A stretch of DNA of 64,000 nt from Mycolicibacterium porcinum (GTDB lineage Bacteria > Actinomycetota > Actinomycetes > Mycobacteriales > Mycobacteriaceae). The notes under the pieces were generated by a model. It ran no database searches and was not told the origin of the DNA. It was given only the letters and a program-made list of their open reading frames with translations. Positions 44,311-53,807 of this stretch are shown here, in pieces. Both the position numbers and the translations under genes were made by a program. The stretch spans positions 229,799 through 293,798 of the forward strand of contig MVIG01000009.1 of the NCBI GenBank assembly GCA_002086835.1, in the 5' to 3' direction. The stretch's first letter is position 1, and each line of letters starts with the position of its first letter.

Positions 44311-46445
44311 CATCGGGCAGACGTCGGATCGGAGTTGGTCAGAAGTTTAGCCGCGACGACGAAATGTTCAAGATCGTCGAAGTGCGCGCTCGCGTCGGCG
44401 CGGTCGAAGCAATGGCCGTGAATCTGCGTGACGCCGATCAAGCGATACATATCTCATTCCACGAAGTCATGTATTCGCCACGGTGTCGACTTCTCAGTGA
44501 CGGTATAGAAGTCGAGTCCGAGGCAGTTGACGACCCGGTCGAGTTGCGGTGGTCGGCTGCCACAGAGGTGATGCGGCGCGAGGCACGCGTGAAAGCGGCG
44601 CACATTCGTGAGCTGCGAACGGGCTATCAGTCCGGCAGTGCCGAGGTTGCGTTGCCCGGTGAACCGCGGGCAAGTTACCGGCCAGAGCGTCCCATAGGGC
44701 AGCGAGTCGCAGCGAAAGCACGTGAGCTTGGTAGGGGCCGACGCACCCTCTATGCCTGGATGGAAAAGTACGACAAGAATGGTGAAGCGGGGCTGATCTC
44801 CAAACGCGACGTCGCTCCTGGATTGGGGAGCCGGCAGGACCAACGTTGGTGGGACACCGCGCGGGAAGTCAAGGCCGAGTACGTCGAAAAGTCCAAACCA
44901 ACAAAATCTTTGGTGATCGCGCACACGTCGGCACGGGTAGAGGCCCGCTTTGGCGGTGAGGTCCAGCTGCCCTCTTATGCAACAGCCGACCGGATCATGA
45001 ACTGCTTGGAGAGCACGGAACCATTGTTTGGGGGATCGACCAAGCTCGTCCGCGACATCGCAGGCCGACCGTCGGGCGTGTACGGAAAGTTGTTACCCAC
45101 CAGGCCGGGTGAGTACCTGCTGATGGATACGACGCGTCTCGATGTGTATGCCATGGACCCGCAGACGCTCAAGTGGGTTGGCCTGGATCTCACCGTCGCC
45201 ATGGACTGGTACAGCCGATGTATCGTCGGGCTGCTGCTGACACCCACCACACGTTCGATCGATGCTGCAGCTGTTCTGTATGAGACGTTCCACCCGAAGG
45301 TCGCCGAGGATGACTGGCCGGAAGGGGCGCTATGGCCTCCGCATGGTGTGCCCCGGCACGTCATGATTGAGAAAGAGCATCTCGATGTAGCGGGACTGTT
45401 CGCGGCGACGCCGGCCATCGTTCCTGACACCCTCGTGATCGATCACGGGAAGATATATGCCGGCAAGCATCTGCATGGTGTGTGTCAATCGATGGGGATA
45501 TCGATTGCGCCGGCACGGCTTGGAGTGGGCCGCGACAAAGGACCCGTGGAGAGGTTCTTCCGCACTGTTCGCACTGGATTCCTTCAGGAACTCCCCGGTT
45601 ACAAAGGGCCCGACATCTACTCCCGCGGCATCAACCCGGAGAAGGACGCCTTCTACTTCGTCGACGAGATGGAATCTCGCCTACGGGAGTGGGTCGCGAC
45701 GACATACCACCATGATCCACACCAGGGAGTCGGTGAACCGGGCCTGTGGTCGATGGAATTCTCGCCCGCGCAGATGTTCGAACACGGTGTGGCACGGGCT
45801 GGATATCTGGAAGCTCCCCGAAGCCCGTCACTGGCCTACGAGTTTCTGCCTGTCGAGTGGCGCACGATCCAGCCCGCAGGCATCCAAAACAACAACCGCC
45901 TCTACTCCGGTCCCGTCCTCGAGGGCTACCACCCCGGTGAGAAGAGCCCGTATAGACACAAGAAGGGCCAATGGCCTATTCACGTCAACCCTGACGATGT
46001 CAGAACCGTGTACTTCTTCGACTCCAAGTCCACACGTCAGTGGCTTCCACTCGAATGGAACCTCACCAAGGCACTGATAATGCCGATGGCCGAGGACGGT
46101 TTGAAATTCGCTCGTGGCATGGTTCTCTCCGAGTACGGGAAGATGGATGACGAGCTCTCGCTCGCGGCCCTACTTGAGCGACGTCAGTTAGGCCAGGCGT
46201 ACACGTTAGAGGAACGCAAAGTGGCGCTGCGCTATTCGCGTGCACAGTCATCCATGGCTGCCGACTTGGAGAAAGCCGACCGGGCACGTGAGCAACTCGC
46301 ACAGGCCAAAGCAGCGTTGACCGCCACTGCCGACCCGGCAGCAGAAGCCTTCACGGATGCACTCGATGAGGAGGAGGAACTCTATTGCGGTGACGATTTC
46401 GATGACATTGATCGAGGCGATCTCCGTCTTCTGGAGGAGCTGTGA
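44307..46445 (+). CDS. tnsB: TnsB-like DDE transposase of the Tn7-like element
   Basis: 712 residues; TTGGAGAG precedes the ATG at 44307. An N-terminal helix-turn-helix region (LGRGRRTLYAWMEKYDKNGE) precedes the catalytic core with D274 (EYLLMDTTRLD), D379 (TLVIDHGKIY) and E415 (RDKGPVERFFRT), the DDE triad of retroviral integrase-like transposases. The C-terminal tail ends in an acidic stretch (DEEEELYCGDDFDDIDRGD) that may contact TnsC. The last 85 residues are repeated in the pseudogene downstream. Confidence 0.94.
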   Translation: MTSGRRRIGVGQKFSRDDEMFKIVEVRARVGAVEAMAVNLRDADQAIHISFHEVMYSPRCRLLSDGIEVESEAVDDPVELRWSAATEVMRREARVKAAHIRELRTGYQSGSAEVALPGEPRASYRPERPIGQRVAAKARELGRGRRTLYAWMEKYDKNGEAGLISKRDVAPGLGSRQDQRWWDTAREVKAEYVEKSKPTKSLVIAHTSARVEARFGGEVQLPSYATADRIMNCLESTEPLFGGSTKLVRDIAGRPSGVYGKLLPTRPGEYLLMDTTRLDVYAMDPQTLKWVGLDLTVAMDWYSRCIVGLLLTPTTRSIDAAAVLYETFHPKVAEDDWPEGALWPPHGVPRHVMIEKEHLDVAGLFAATPAIVPDTLVIDHGKIYAGKHLHGVCQSMGISIAPARLGVGRDKGPVERFFRTVRTGFLQELPGYKGPDIYSRGINPEKDAFYFVDEMESRLREWVATTYHHDPHQGVGEPGLWSMEFSPAQMFEHGVARAGYLEAPRSPSLAYEFLPVEWRTIQPAGIQNNNRLYSGPVLEGYHPGEKSPYRHKKGQWPIHVNPDDVRTVYFFDSKSTRQWLPLEWNLTKALIMPMAEDGLKFARGMVLSEYGKMDDELSLAALLERRQLGQAYTLEERKVALRYSRAQSSMAADLEKADRAREQLAQAKAALTATADPAAEAFTDALDEEEELYCGDDFDDIDRGDLRLLEEL

Positions 46446-46841
46446 ATTCGGCCAGCCAACTTGACTGCCATCAAGGGCAGCGACGGTGCGCGGTGGCCGT
46501 TGTTGCGTATCGCGATGCCCGGCAACATCGACCTGAAGACATTTCACGAAGCCCTGTGTCACTGCCACGCCCACCCGACAAGGCTAGGTCAGGCGTGCAG
46601 GTTGGAGGAACGCAGAGCGGCGCTGCGTTATTCGCGTGCACATTCATCCATGGTTGCTGATCTGGAGAAAGCTGACCGGGCACGTGTGCAACTCTCACAG
46701 GTCACAGCGGCGCTGACCGCCATCGCCGCCCCGGCAGCGGAAGCCTCAGGAAGGGAACTCGATGGGAAGGGAGACGTCTATGGCGGTGATGATTTCGATG
46801 ACATTGGCAAGGGAGGCATCCGGTATTTGGAGGAGCTATGA
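46442..46841 (+). pseudogene. Decayed tnsC/tnsB chimera from a tandem duplication
   Basis: Just after tnsB the DNA resembles the start of tnsC (a GTG in a 4-bp overlap, then AATTCGGCCAGCCAACTTGAC against AATCAGATCGGCCAATCTGAC). It then jumps to a piece matching TnsC residues 135-168 (ARWPLLRIAMPGN, FHEALCHCHAHPTRL). It fuses to a second copy of the TnsB tail from about residue 628 (LEERRAALRYSRAHSSM to GIRYLEEL). The frame from 46461 is open to 46841 and its stop overlaps the tnsC ATG, so a 126-residue product may still be made and couple tnsC translation. It is a relic of duplication and deletion, not a functional ATPase, since both Walker motifs are missing. Confidence 0.8.
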
Positions 46842-47926
46842 ATCAGATCGGCCAATCTGACAGCTATCTGGACAATCTCACGTTCGCGCGTAAGGAGGGG
46901 TGGCGTAACTTCGTCGAGCGCACTGACCTGACCAGGCCGGAGGCGTTGACCAAGCGTCAGATTCGGAATATGAGCGAGGCGGCAACCAAAGAATACCGTC
47001 GTCAGCGAAGCACCTGGCACAACAATATGGGTCCATTCCGGACACCGCAGTTGGAAGCGTTGCACGAGGATCTTCAAGTGGTACTCGAGGCGAACCTCAC
47101 GAAGCGCGATTACGAAACGAAGGATATCGCCGCGGTCAGCGGTCTGCCGACTGAAGGTAAATCGGTTGCAGTGCAGGAGTTTTGTCGAGAATTCCACCAA
47201 GCCGAAGTGCTCCGGCACGGGCAGTTCACTCGCAGCGGTGACGAGCGATGGCCAGTGCTGCGTATCGGGATGCGCGGGAACACCGGAATGACGGCCTTCC
47301 ACGAAGCCATGTGTTACTTCTACGCCCACCCGGCCAGGCTGCATGGCAAGGTGGATCAACTCGGCAGATACGCACTGGATCTCATCACCAGATGCGAAAC
47401 CAGAATACTCGTCGTCGACAATTTCCACTTCCTGCACTGGCAACGTGATGGCGGCACCCAGATCATCAACCATTGTAAGGACCTTGCTGATGACTTCCCG
47501 GTCACCATCATCACGATCGGCATCGGACTGGACGAGCGTGGCATTCTGATGGCTGGAACGCCGCAAGCCAATCTCGCCCAAATGGCCCACTGCACCACCA
47601 TTCTGGCGATGCCACCCTTCGAAATTGACTCACCGGCTGGGCGCCTAGACTGGTGCAACCTCCTCGGAAGCATCGAACAGCACGTCGTACTCGGCGCCAG
47701 ACGCGACGGAATGATCCTCGACCTCGCCGCCTATCTGTACTTCCGCACCGGTGGACACATCGGATCGTTGACCACCTTGGTCAGGCGTGCCTGCGCGAAA
47801 GCCATCATCAGCGGCAGAGAGACACTCAATAAGTCAATCTTTGAGTCGATCAAGATCGACACCGCATCTGAGAAGGCAAAGAAAGAGCTGGAACGCGCCT
47901 ACCGAACGCGGAAGAAGGTCACATAG
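46838..47926 (+). CDS. tnsC: TnsC/TniB-like AAA ATPase of the Tn7-like element
   Basis: 362 residues. Walker A is GLPTEGKS (102-109) and the Walker B region is RILVVDNFHFL, with asparagine where glutamate usually follows the aspartate. TnsC-type ATPases link the target-selecting TniQ/TnsD to the TnsAB transposase and form filaments on target DNA. The ATG overlaps the stop of the chimeric ORF. The gene ends the tns operon and converges on tniQ. Confidence 0.92.
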   Translation: MNQIGQSDSYLDNLTFARKEGWRNFVERTDLTRPEALTKRQIRNMSEAATKEYRRQRSTWHNNMGPFRTPQLEALHEDLQVVLEANLTKRDYETKDIAAVSGLPTEGKSVAVQEFCREFHQAEVLRHGQFTRSGDERWPVLRIGMRGNTGMTAFHEAMCYFYAHPARLHGKVDQLGRYALDLITRCETRILVVDNFHFLHWQRDGGTQIINHCKDLADDFPVTIITIGIGLDERGILMAGTPQANLAQMAHCTTILAMPPFEIDSPAGRLDWCNLLGSIEQHVVLGARRDGMILDLAAYLYFRTGGHIGSLTTLVRRACAKAIISGRETLNKSIFESIKIDTASEKAKKELERAYRTRKKVT

Positions 47927-48367
47927 AGATAGTTGGCTCGGTGGCCATCGGTGCGTCACATCTGTGGCTTGTATTGGTGGTGCAGCAATTGTGCAGCTGT
48001 CCTAATTGCCTCCGACGCCTGAGTGCCGGTGTGCTGGACACAGGGGAATGGCATATGCGTGCGCCCACTGCGGTCTTGGTGTGTAACGAGATACGCCCAC
48101 TGCGTTCCCGATGTTCGTCAAACTGCCCTTCTGTTCTGTATAGAGCGAACGGAATTCCGCGGCAGGCAGTGTGTGGCGTGCGACGACGGTGGCGCTAGGC
48201 TGATCGGGGCGGGATGACATGGTAGTCGGTGGTGCGGCGCGCTCGTTGAGGGCCTATCAAACGATGCCTGTCCTGGATTGGAGCTTCTGTGCGACGGTTC
48301 GTAGCGGGTGCTAGCCATGGTGGACGAGCTTGTTGAGGACGCCAATCTCTAAGTCACCCAAGAGTCG
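47927..48367. other. Intergenic region between convergent tnsC and tniQ1
   Basis: 441 bases with no gene, no convincing terminator hairpin and no repeat that I can see. Short open frames on both strands have no recognisable content. Confidence 0.5.
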
Positions 48368-50146
48368 TCATTGCGTTCCCTGATGGGCATTGTCAGTTTC
48401 GGGCTGCCAACGCACAGGTTCGTGGCCGATTCCCTGGTTGCTGAGGAATGCCTGCGCCGCAGCGTCGAGGGCTGCGATCACGTCCGGGGTGAACGTCGAA
48501 GGCAGATTGTTCAGTGCGGTGCTGAATCTGTAGGTGTGGATGGCGGCGGGGCTCTGGAGTCCAGGGGAACCGGTGAGGCGTTCGTAGAGCCAGCAGCGGT
48601 AGAGGCGCAGTTTGACTCCTCGACCTTGCAAGATGCCGACCTGTCCACATATCCGGCACCACAAACCATCTGGTAGAAGAGCCTCGTACGAGAGCGATCG
48701 GCGACGCTGGTAATCAATAGGGCCCGGCTGCTCGTCGAGCTGCTTAGCCAATTGCCGCAACGCGACGATGAAAGCCGGCCAGCACGGACTGGCATGAAGC
48801 ACCTGCAGGACACGAGTTACTCCTCGCGGTGAAATGGCTGAGCCCAACTGCGCGCACGCGGTAGATAGGGGAGTGTCGGTACCGGCCATCACGAGCGCTA
48901 CACTGTAGGCGCAGCGCAGGTGACTGAAACGCACACCGTCGCAACTGAAACCAGCTGCCCAGCTCGGCCACAACAGCGATGGAACAGAACAATGCCGGTG
49001 GTGTTCGACCTCGGGTTGGCGAGGCTGGGCAAGGCTTGCGCGCACTTGAGCCATAGGCCCGTCAACATGAGCCCGCGATGACACCAGCACGAAGGTGGCT
49101 GGATTGGTCATGGTCTGGCGCCGACCACTGGAGGTCGACGATCGTCGTAACCGTCCGGAGGTGCTCGCCGGAATGAACTGCACAAGACGATGCCCGGCCA
49201 TCGCTAGGGTGGTGCTGCCCAAAATGGGCATGACTAAGCATGCCGCGACAGCAGCGGTGACGGCGGACGTGGCGTTGCGGCCGAGTGACCACGGTGACGT
49301 GGTGTTGTCCGCGTAGATCCGCCAAAGGTCATGGGAAAGATGTGTCTGAAGGGCGGAGCTGCTGCCGTTGTGGAGGATGTGGTCGCCGAGCACAGTCAAG
49401 TCGGTGGCGAACATTGACGTGCATGCGGGTGAGGCGGCATAGATTCCTGTCGAGGTTTGTCCTGCGTCGACGATGTTCAGGATGGCGCGTTGGACCTGCA
49501 GGGCGGGGTCATCGGGCTGCAGCTGGATACTGCGGGCGTTGGACAGCGGGGCGTTGCAGCGCCTAGGAGTTTGACCGCCCGCCTTCGTGTTTAGGGCGCG
49601 CAGAGTGCACATACCGGGTGTGGGGACGAACTCGGCTGGTGGTGTGATGGCTCGTTGTTGGCGTCGACAGTGGGGACACTCATCGGCGAGCAGACAGTTG
49701 TGGATGGGGCAGGCAAACCCCCATCGCAGTCGCCACCACAACTGCCACCTGCCGCCGCTGTCGCTCAGACAGTGCGGGCAAAATCGTGAACGTGGCAGTA
49801 CCAGTATCTTGATGTCGGAGTGGTAATTCGTCTCTGACATAAGGGATGCCAGCGTCATCGATCGCAGCACCTCCGGGGAAGTGCCGGTGGTGTAGCTCAG
49901 CGACCTGAGCTGCAGCGGACTCGCCGTCAATGGGGGATTTCGTGAATTTGGCGGCGGATCGACACGAAAGTAGCCGACGGCAGTAAGCAGATCGGCCCAC
50001 GGCGTGTCGCAGCGTGCGGCCCAAGCTTCCAGCCAGGAGTCCAGTGACTCGCCGGGCACGGGTGCCAGGCGCAGGGGAAGGGTCCGCAGCCCAGGAACGC
50101 CTGTCCAATCGTTAGTCGGTGCCGGGTCCGAAATTTCGGTGCTCAT
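48368..50146 (-). CDS. tniQ: TniQ/TnsD family target-selection protein 1
   Basis: 592 residues with AGGAG before the ATG. The N-terminal TniQ domain (LPLRLAPVPGESLDSWLEA) is followed by a zinc-binding module: C123/C126 in RFCPHCLSD, C146/H149 in FACPIHNC and C157/C160 in ECPHC. The C-terminal two-thirds is the variable target-DNA-binding part. TniQ/TnsD proteins choose the insertion site and recruit TnsC. It diverges from the xre gene across a 75-bp region with two ACTAGTAG sites. Confidence 0.9.
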   Translation of the reverse strand: MSTEISDPAPTNDWTGVPGLRTLPLRLAPVPGESLDSWLEAWAARCDTPWADLLTAVGYFRVDPPPNSRNPPLTASPLQLRSLSYTTGTSPEVLRSMTLASLMSETNYHSDIKILVLPRSRFCPHCLSDSGGRWQLWWRLRWGFACPIHNCLLADECPHCRRQQRAITPPAEFVPTPGMCTLRALNTKAGGQTPRRCNAPLSNARSIQLQPDDPALQVQRAILNIVDAGQTSTGIYAASPACTSMFATDLTVLGDHILHNGSSSALQTHLSHDLWRIYADNTTSPWSLGRNATSAVTAAVAACLVMPILGSTTLAMAGHRLVQFIPASTSGRLRRSSTSSGRRQTMTNPATFVLVSSRAHVDGPMAQVRASLAQPRQPEVEHHRHCSVPSLLWPSWAAGFSCDGVRFSHLRCAYSVALVMAGTDTPLSTACAQLGSAISPRGVTRVLQVLHASPCWPAFIVALRQLAKQLDEQPGPIDYQRRRSLSYEALLPDGLWCRICGQVGILQGRGVKLRLYRCWLYERLTGSPGLQSPAAIHTYRFSTALNNLPSTFTPDVIAALDAAAQAFLSNQGIGHEPVRWQPETDNAHQGTQ

Positions 50147-50175
50147 GACGGCTCCTTGCGATGCTCGTCACATCC

Positions 50176-50213
50176 CACTAGTAGGTGTCATATTCAGAAT
50201 CCACTACTAGTAG
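50176..50213. promoter_or_regulatory. Paired ACTAGTAG sites between tniQ1 and xre
   Basis: CACTAGTAGG at 50176-50185 and TACTAGTAGG at 50205-50214 are direct repeats 29 bp apart. The second is within the 10-bp palindrome CTACTAGTAG. Their place between divergent genes, one an XRE regulator, suggests an operator for autoregulation and control of tniQ1. Confidence 0.55.
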
Positions 50214-50221
50214 GGCAGACA

Positions 50222-50512
50222 ATGGTGGTTTTGCGGCACTTACTAGAAGGTGTGCCGACGCGCCCCAGTCAAAACGACCCCAAGCGTGTCGCGGCATGGG
50301 AGCGACGACGACGCAAAGTGGGGACGCGGATCAGCGCGCTGCGCATCGAACGGGGCCTTACCCAGGAACAGCTGTCTTTGCTGTCGGGGGTTTCACGCAA
50401 CGTCCTCCTGGATGTAGAGCATGGCCGGCGCGGGATCCTTCATGAACGTCTCTTCGACATCGCCAAAGCTCTGGGGGTTTCGGCGGCAGACCTCGTGGAG
50501 GGCATCCGATAG
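50222..50512 (+). CDS. XRE family transcriptional regulator
   Basis: About 96 residues from an ATG at 50222; the ribosome binding site is weak, so the start is uncertain. The helix-turn-helix is clear: ISALRIERGLTQEQLSLL, SGVSRNVLLDVEHGRRG, then LFDIAKALGVSAADL. It is a single-domain Cro/C1-type protein. Its position inside the transposition module and the repeated palindromic sites in front of it suggest control of transposition gene expression. Confidence 0.85.
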   Translation: MVVLRHLLEGVPTRPSQNDPKRVAAWERRRRKVGTRISALRIERGLTQEQLSLLSGVSRNVLLDVEHGRRGILHERLFDIAKALGVSAADLVEGIR

Positions 50513-50803
50513 CCGAGCGGGTGCGGCGGCCCTTGCCAGGACCCTGTGCACACGACGTCATGGAAGAAACGTCGAAAGCCGTTTAACAGCTAACACAACT
50601 GACGGCTTCAGTCCCGAATCTCTGCTGGCTGGGCGGCATGTCTGTCCTTTCGCGGCACGCCAGATTGCTGGGTTCCTCGTCGTGCACGCGATCGGCACAC
50701 GGCCGGGCCGCTGGTGCTCGGCCCGACTGCGAGTTGCCACTGCTGCTCAAGCTCTGGCCGCCGACGCTCGGCCCGGCGATTCCCCTGTCGAGCGGGAGTA
50801 ACC
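50513..50803. other. Intergenic region before tniQ2
   Basis: 291 bases. The frame of tniQ2 is open back to 50714 but looks non-coding there. I see no operator-like repeat or hairpin. Confidence 0.4.
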
Positions 50804-52774
50804 ATGATGGCCGCCACCACGCGAACGCTTCCCCTGAGGGTTCCACCGTTGCCCAGCGAATCACTCGAATCGTGGCTGGAGACGCTTGCCCACCGTTACC
50901 GCGCGCAGTGGGGCGATCTTCTCGACGCAGTGGCCCACGTTGACAGCGCGCGTCGTGGCTACAGGCTCACCGTCTGTCCCACTGATGCCGAGGTGATGTC
51001 CATCGCGACGGCGACCGGCGCCGATCCGGACGCGGTCCGCGCGATGACACTGGCGCATTTCGCCGATCGGGCGGTCGCGATCGACGCCGCGTCCGGCCTA
51101 ACTGGCTATTTTCCCTGGGGCATCGTCACAGGATCGCGCTTCTGCCCGAAGTGTTTGGCCGACACCGAGGGCAGATGGCAACTCAGCTGGCGACTCGGCT
51201 GGTCCTTCATCTGCCTCCGGCATCGCTGCCTGCTGGTTGATCGCTGTCCAGGTTGTCACAATGTTCAGCGCCTGCTGCCACTATACGGGCGGAACATTCC
51301 CCAGCCAGGCCTGTGCGCCACCATCCTGCACCCCCCAGGCAGTCGAAAGTCTCGACGGTGCGCTACCGCACTGGCCGATATCCCGACAGCGCCCATGCGA
51401 ACCAGCCACTCCGCAGTCGTGGCCCAACACGTCATCAACGACATGATCGAGCGCAACATCGGCGACTTCGGCGTCTATCGCCATGCGCCACAGCCATGTC
51501 GGGACGTCCTCGGCGACATCCGCTCAATCGCCAGACGTCTCCTCACCGAACCTGAGCCGCGCGTACTCGAACAACTTGTTCCCTCTGACGTCCTGACCGC
51601 GCACCGCGAGGTCCGATTCTGGAAGCGAGGGCGCGGACGGGCGCCCGCAGCGCAGTATCTGGGCCGGTGTGCACCCGCTGATGCCGCCACTGCTGCGGTA
51701 GGGGTTACCGGTGCGCTGAGCATGCTTGCTGCCGACGACATCGAGTCAGCCTGCGTGCTCCTGCGCGAACTGCTCGACGAGCTCCGCGCGCAAGGAAGGG
51801 TGTCCCTCGACTGGGTCCTAGCGCGCGAGCCACTGAAAACACCTGTGTTGAAGTCGATCGAACGCTCCGCCCTGGAGCAGGGGATGGGCGCGTTGCGCGA
51901 GCCGTCGTACCGCATCGCAACCGGACCAACTCAAATCCCCAGCACGCACCGTACGACGGAGGTCGACTTGATCCATTGTGTTCCCACCCTGCTGTGGCAG
52001 GCGTGGTCGCTACTCATCGCTCCACCGCAGCTGGCGCAGAAGGTGGTTCGTCCCACGCTATCTGCTGCGATACTCCTCGTCGGGTCGAAGGATCCCCTGA
52101 GCCATCCTTTGGAAAAGCTGCGCAGCCCCCTAGCCGAGGCCAGAGCTCGGAGGGCTTTCGGGGACCTCTCACACAGCCCCTACTGGCCGAACATCCGAGC
52201 TGCGCTAGTCCGGCTGCATGACTTTGTGGCCGACAACCCGCCCCCCATCGACTACAGCCGCCGACGCATACTTGACTACCGCGACTTGCTGAATGTTGAA
52301 CAATGGCTGGATATCTGCAAGTCAAGCGGGACTCGGCTTCGGGCTGACTGCTTGACCACTGTGCAGTTCTATCTGTATGAGCGCATCAGCTGCATGCCTG
52401 GCGCGCTCGCCAATTACGAATGGTCGAACAGTATGGTCGCCGCGTACGCGCGTCAATTGCCACGCCGTCTGACTCCTGAGCTTGAGGGTGCGTTACATGC
52501 TCACGCCGAGGCGTTCCTTCGCGCACATGGTATCGACACTGAACCCGTCGACTGGCACCCTGATGTTCGGCTCGTCGACGATTTAGAGCTCCCTGGCGCC
52601 GACAGCATGCAGATCGACACCGGTGCTTTGCACCAGCTCATTCGCGAAGACGACCTGTCGCTTGCGGCATGCGCCGAGCGGCTACGATCGACGGTCCCAC
52701 ACTTGCGCTACATCCTGAGTATCGACCCAGCGCCGTGCGCCCGCCGGCGCGGTTCCACCAACTGTCCGGAATAA
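50804..52774 (+). CDS. tniQ: TniQ/TnsD family target-selection protein 2, probably frameshifted near the 3' end
   Basis: 656 residues from the ATG at 50804 with GGGAG upstream. It is paralogous to the TniQ at 48368: LPLRVPPLPSESLESWLET, then the zinc ligands in RFCPKCLAD, FICLRHRC and RCPGCHN, and a shared tail EAFLRAHGIDTEPVDWHPD. It is longer at the C-terminus. The frame stops at 52774, but another frame continues to 52884 with RSLAEAGNLSGFSDKVIS and LLHRYGMHVR, which looks like a helix-turn-helix. The original protein probably continued there, and the stop results from a frameshift around 52740-52765. Confidence 0.87.
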   Translation: MMAATTRTLPLRVPPLPSESLESWLETLAHRYRAQWGDLLDAVAHVDSARRGYRLTVCPTDAEVMSIATATGADPDAVRAMTLAHFADRAVAIDAASGLTGYFPWGIVTGSRFCPKCLADTEGRWQLSWRLGWSFICLRHRCLLVDRCPGCHNVQRLLPLYGRNIPQPGLCATILHPPGSRKSRRCATALADIPTAPMRTSHSAVVAQHVINDMIERNIGDFGVYRHAPQPCRDVLGDIRSIARRLLTEPEPRVLEQLVPSDVLTAHREVRFWKRGRGRAPAAQYLGRCAPADAATAAVGVTGALSMLAADDIESACVLLRELLDELRAQGRVSLDWVLAREPLKTPVLKSIERSALEQGMGALREPSYRIATGPTQIPSTHRTTEVDLIHCVPTLLWQAWSLLIAPPQLAQKVVRPTLSAAILLVGSKDPLSHPLEKLRSPLAEARARRAFGDLSHSPYWPNIRAALVRLHDFVADNPPPIDYSRRRILDYRDLLNVEQWLDICKSSGTRLRADCLTTVQFYLYERISCMPGALANYEWSNSMVAAYARQLPRRLTPELEGALHAHAEAFLRAHGIDTEPVDWHPDVRLVDDLELPGADSMQIDTGALHQLIREDDLSLAACAERLRSTVPHLRYILSIDPAPCARRRGSTNCPE

Positions 52775-52884
52775 GAGGACGAAGCCTCGCTGAAGCTGGG
52801 AATCTGTCAGGCTTTTCTGACAAGGTCATTTCAAAGCTGCTGCACCGCTACGGCATGCATGTACGCAGCAGTAGCGGTCGCTGA

Positions 52885-53531
52885 CCAGGGTCTAATGCCT
52901 GTCGTCAAGCGACGGGCAGCGTACTTCTGCCCCAGCAATTGGAAGGCGCGATCCGGGTGGTCGGCCCGTTCAGCCTGAGTGTCGGGGATGCGTCGATCAA
53001 TGCGTTGAGAACGACCTGGGCTTCGAGCCGTGACGGCTGCGCCCCTCGGGGCATACATGTGCCCCGCGTCCGAAGGCTAGGTAGCGGCCCCCACGAGATC
53101 GCCGCCCACGTAGTCGAAAACCCTGCTGATCAAAGCACTCAGCCACTGAGTCGTGCGCGCGGGGGATCGATGATGGCGCTGCTTTCGGAGGATCGCGGTG
53201 CCGCACTGGGCTTTCGTCCGGCTTGCTATTGGCAGTCGTCCGCTCGTACATCCCTACCCTGCCGGTGACTCACCTTCGTTACTTGGATAACGCCGTCGGC
53301 GCCATGAAGAAGGCACTGACGATGAGAATCTCGACAGAGTCTGGAATGCTCACCGAACGGTTGCATTCGACCAGTCGGACGACAGGCCAGTCTGTCAACA
53401 GCCCGGGTACATGGCGTCATCCTGATCTCGCAGTCAGCGGTCAAATCGGAGTCAGACGCAGGTCGGCATCCACGTCACTTGGCGCCGTTCTGCGGCAGTG
53501 AGCTCAGGGTTGGAGCTGACATACAGACCGC
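52885..53531. other. Gene-free region after tniQ2
   Basis: About 650 bases with several short open frames on both strands, none with recognisable content, good ribosome binding sites or matching neighbours. It may be decayed sequence. I see no clear repeat. Confidence 0.4.
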
Positions 53532-53807
53532 TCACAGCGGTTTCCCGCTGCATGTCGCGCACCAAGTGATCCGCTCGGGCTCCACGGTCCCGCACCGGCC
53601 ACAGGTGTGCGCCAGCTCCGCCAGCGTGGCCCAGACCACCATGCGGCCGGCGTCGGTATTGGCGGTGAAAACCGCCCTCGGAATTGGGGTGGCTGCGTCG
53701 ATCATCTGCACTTCGGCGGCGGGTTCCACTTCGGCGAGTTCAGCGACAAGTCTGCCAATGCAGGCCTGCCAGCCTGGGCGATCGCCGCAGATGACCGGAT
53801 CGTTCAG
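53532..53807 (-). CDS. Small cysteine-containing protein of mobile elements, start uncertain
   Basis: About 91 residues if translation begins at a CTG (53807-53805) overlapping the stop of the upstream gene; no ATG or GTG fits well, so the start is provisional. The C-terminus has a zinc-ribbon-like pattern, CGRCGTVEPERITWCATC, and the middle reads VVWATLAELAHT. It follows the 207-residue gene below and is probably co-transcribed with it. Function unknown. Confidence 0.55.
   Translation of the reverse strand: MNDPVICGDRPGWQACIGRLVAELAEVEPAAEVQMIDAATPIPRAVFTANTDAGRMVVWATLAELAHTCGRCGTVEPERITWCATCSGKPL

Noticed and set aside
52939-53268. 109-codon open frame after tniQ2
   Set aside because: No recognisable motif, poor start context, and competing frames on the other strand; such frames are expected by chance in GC-rich DNA.
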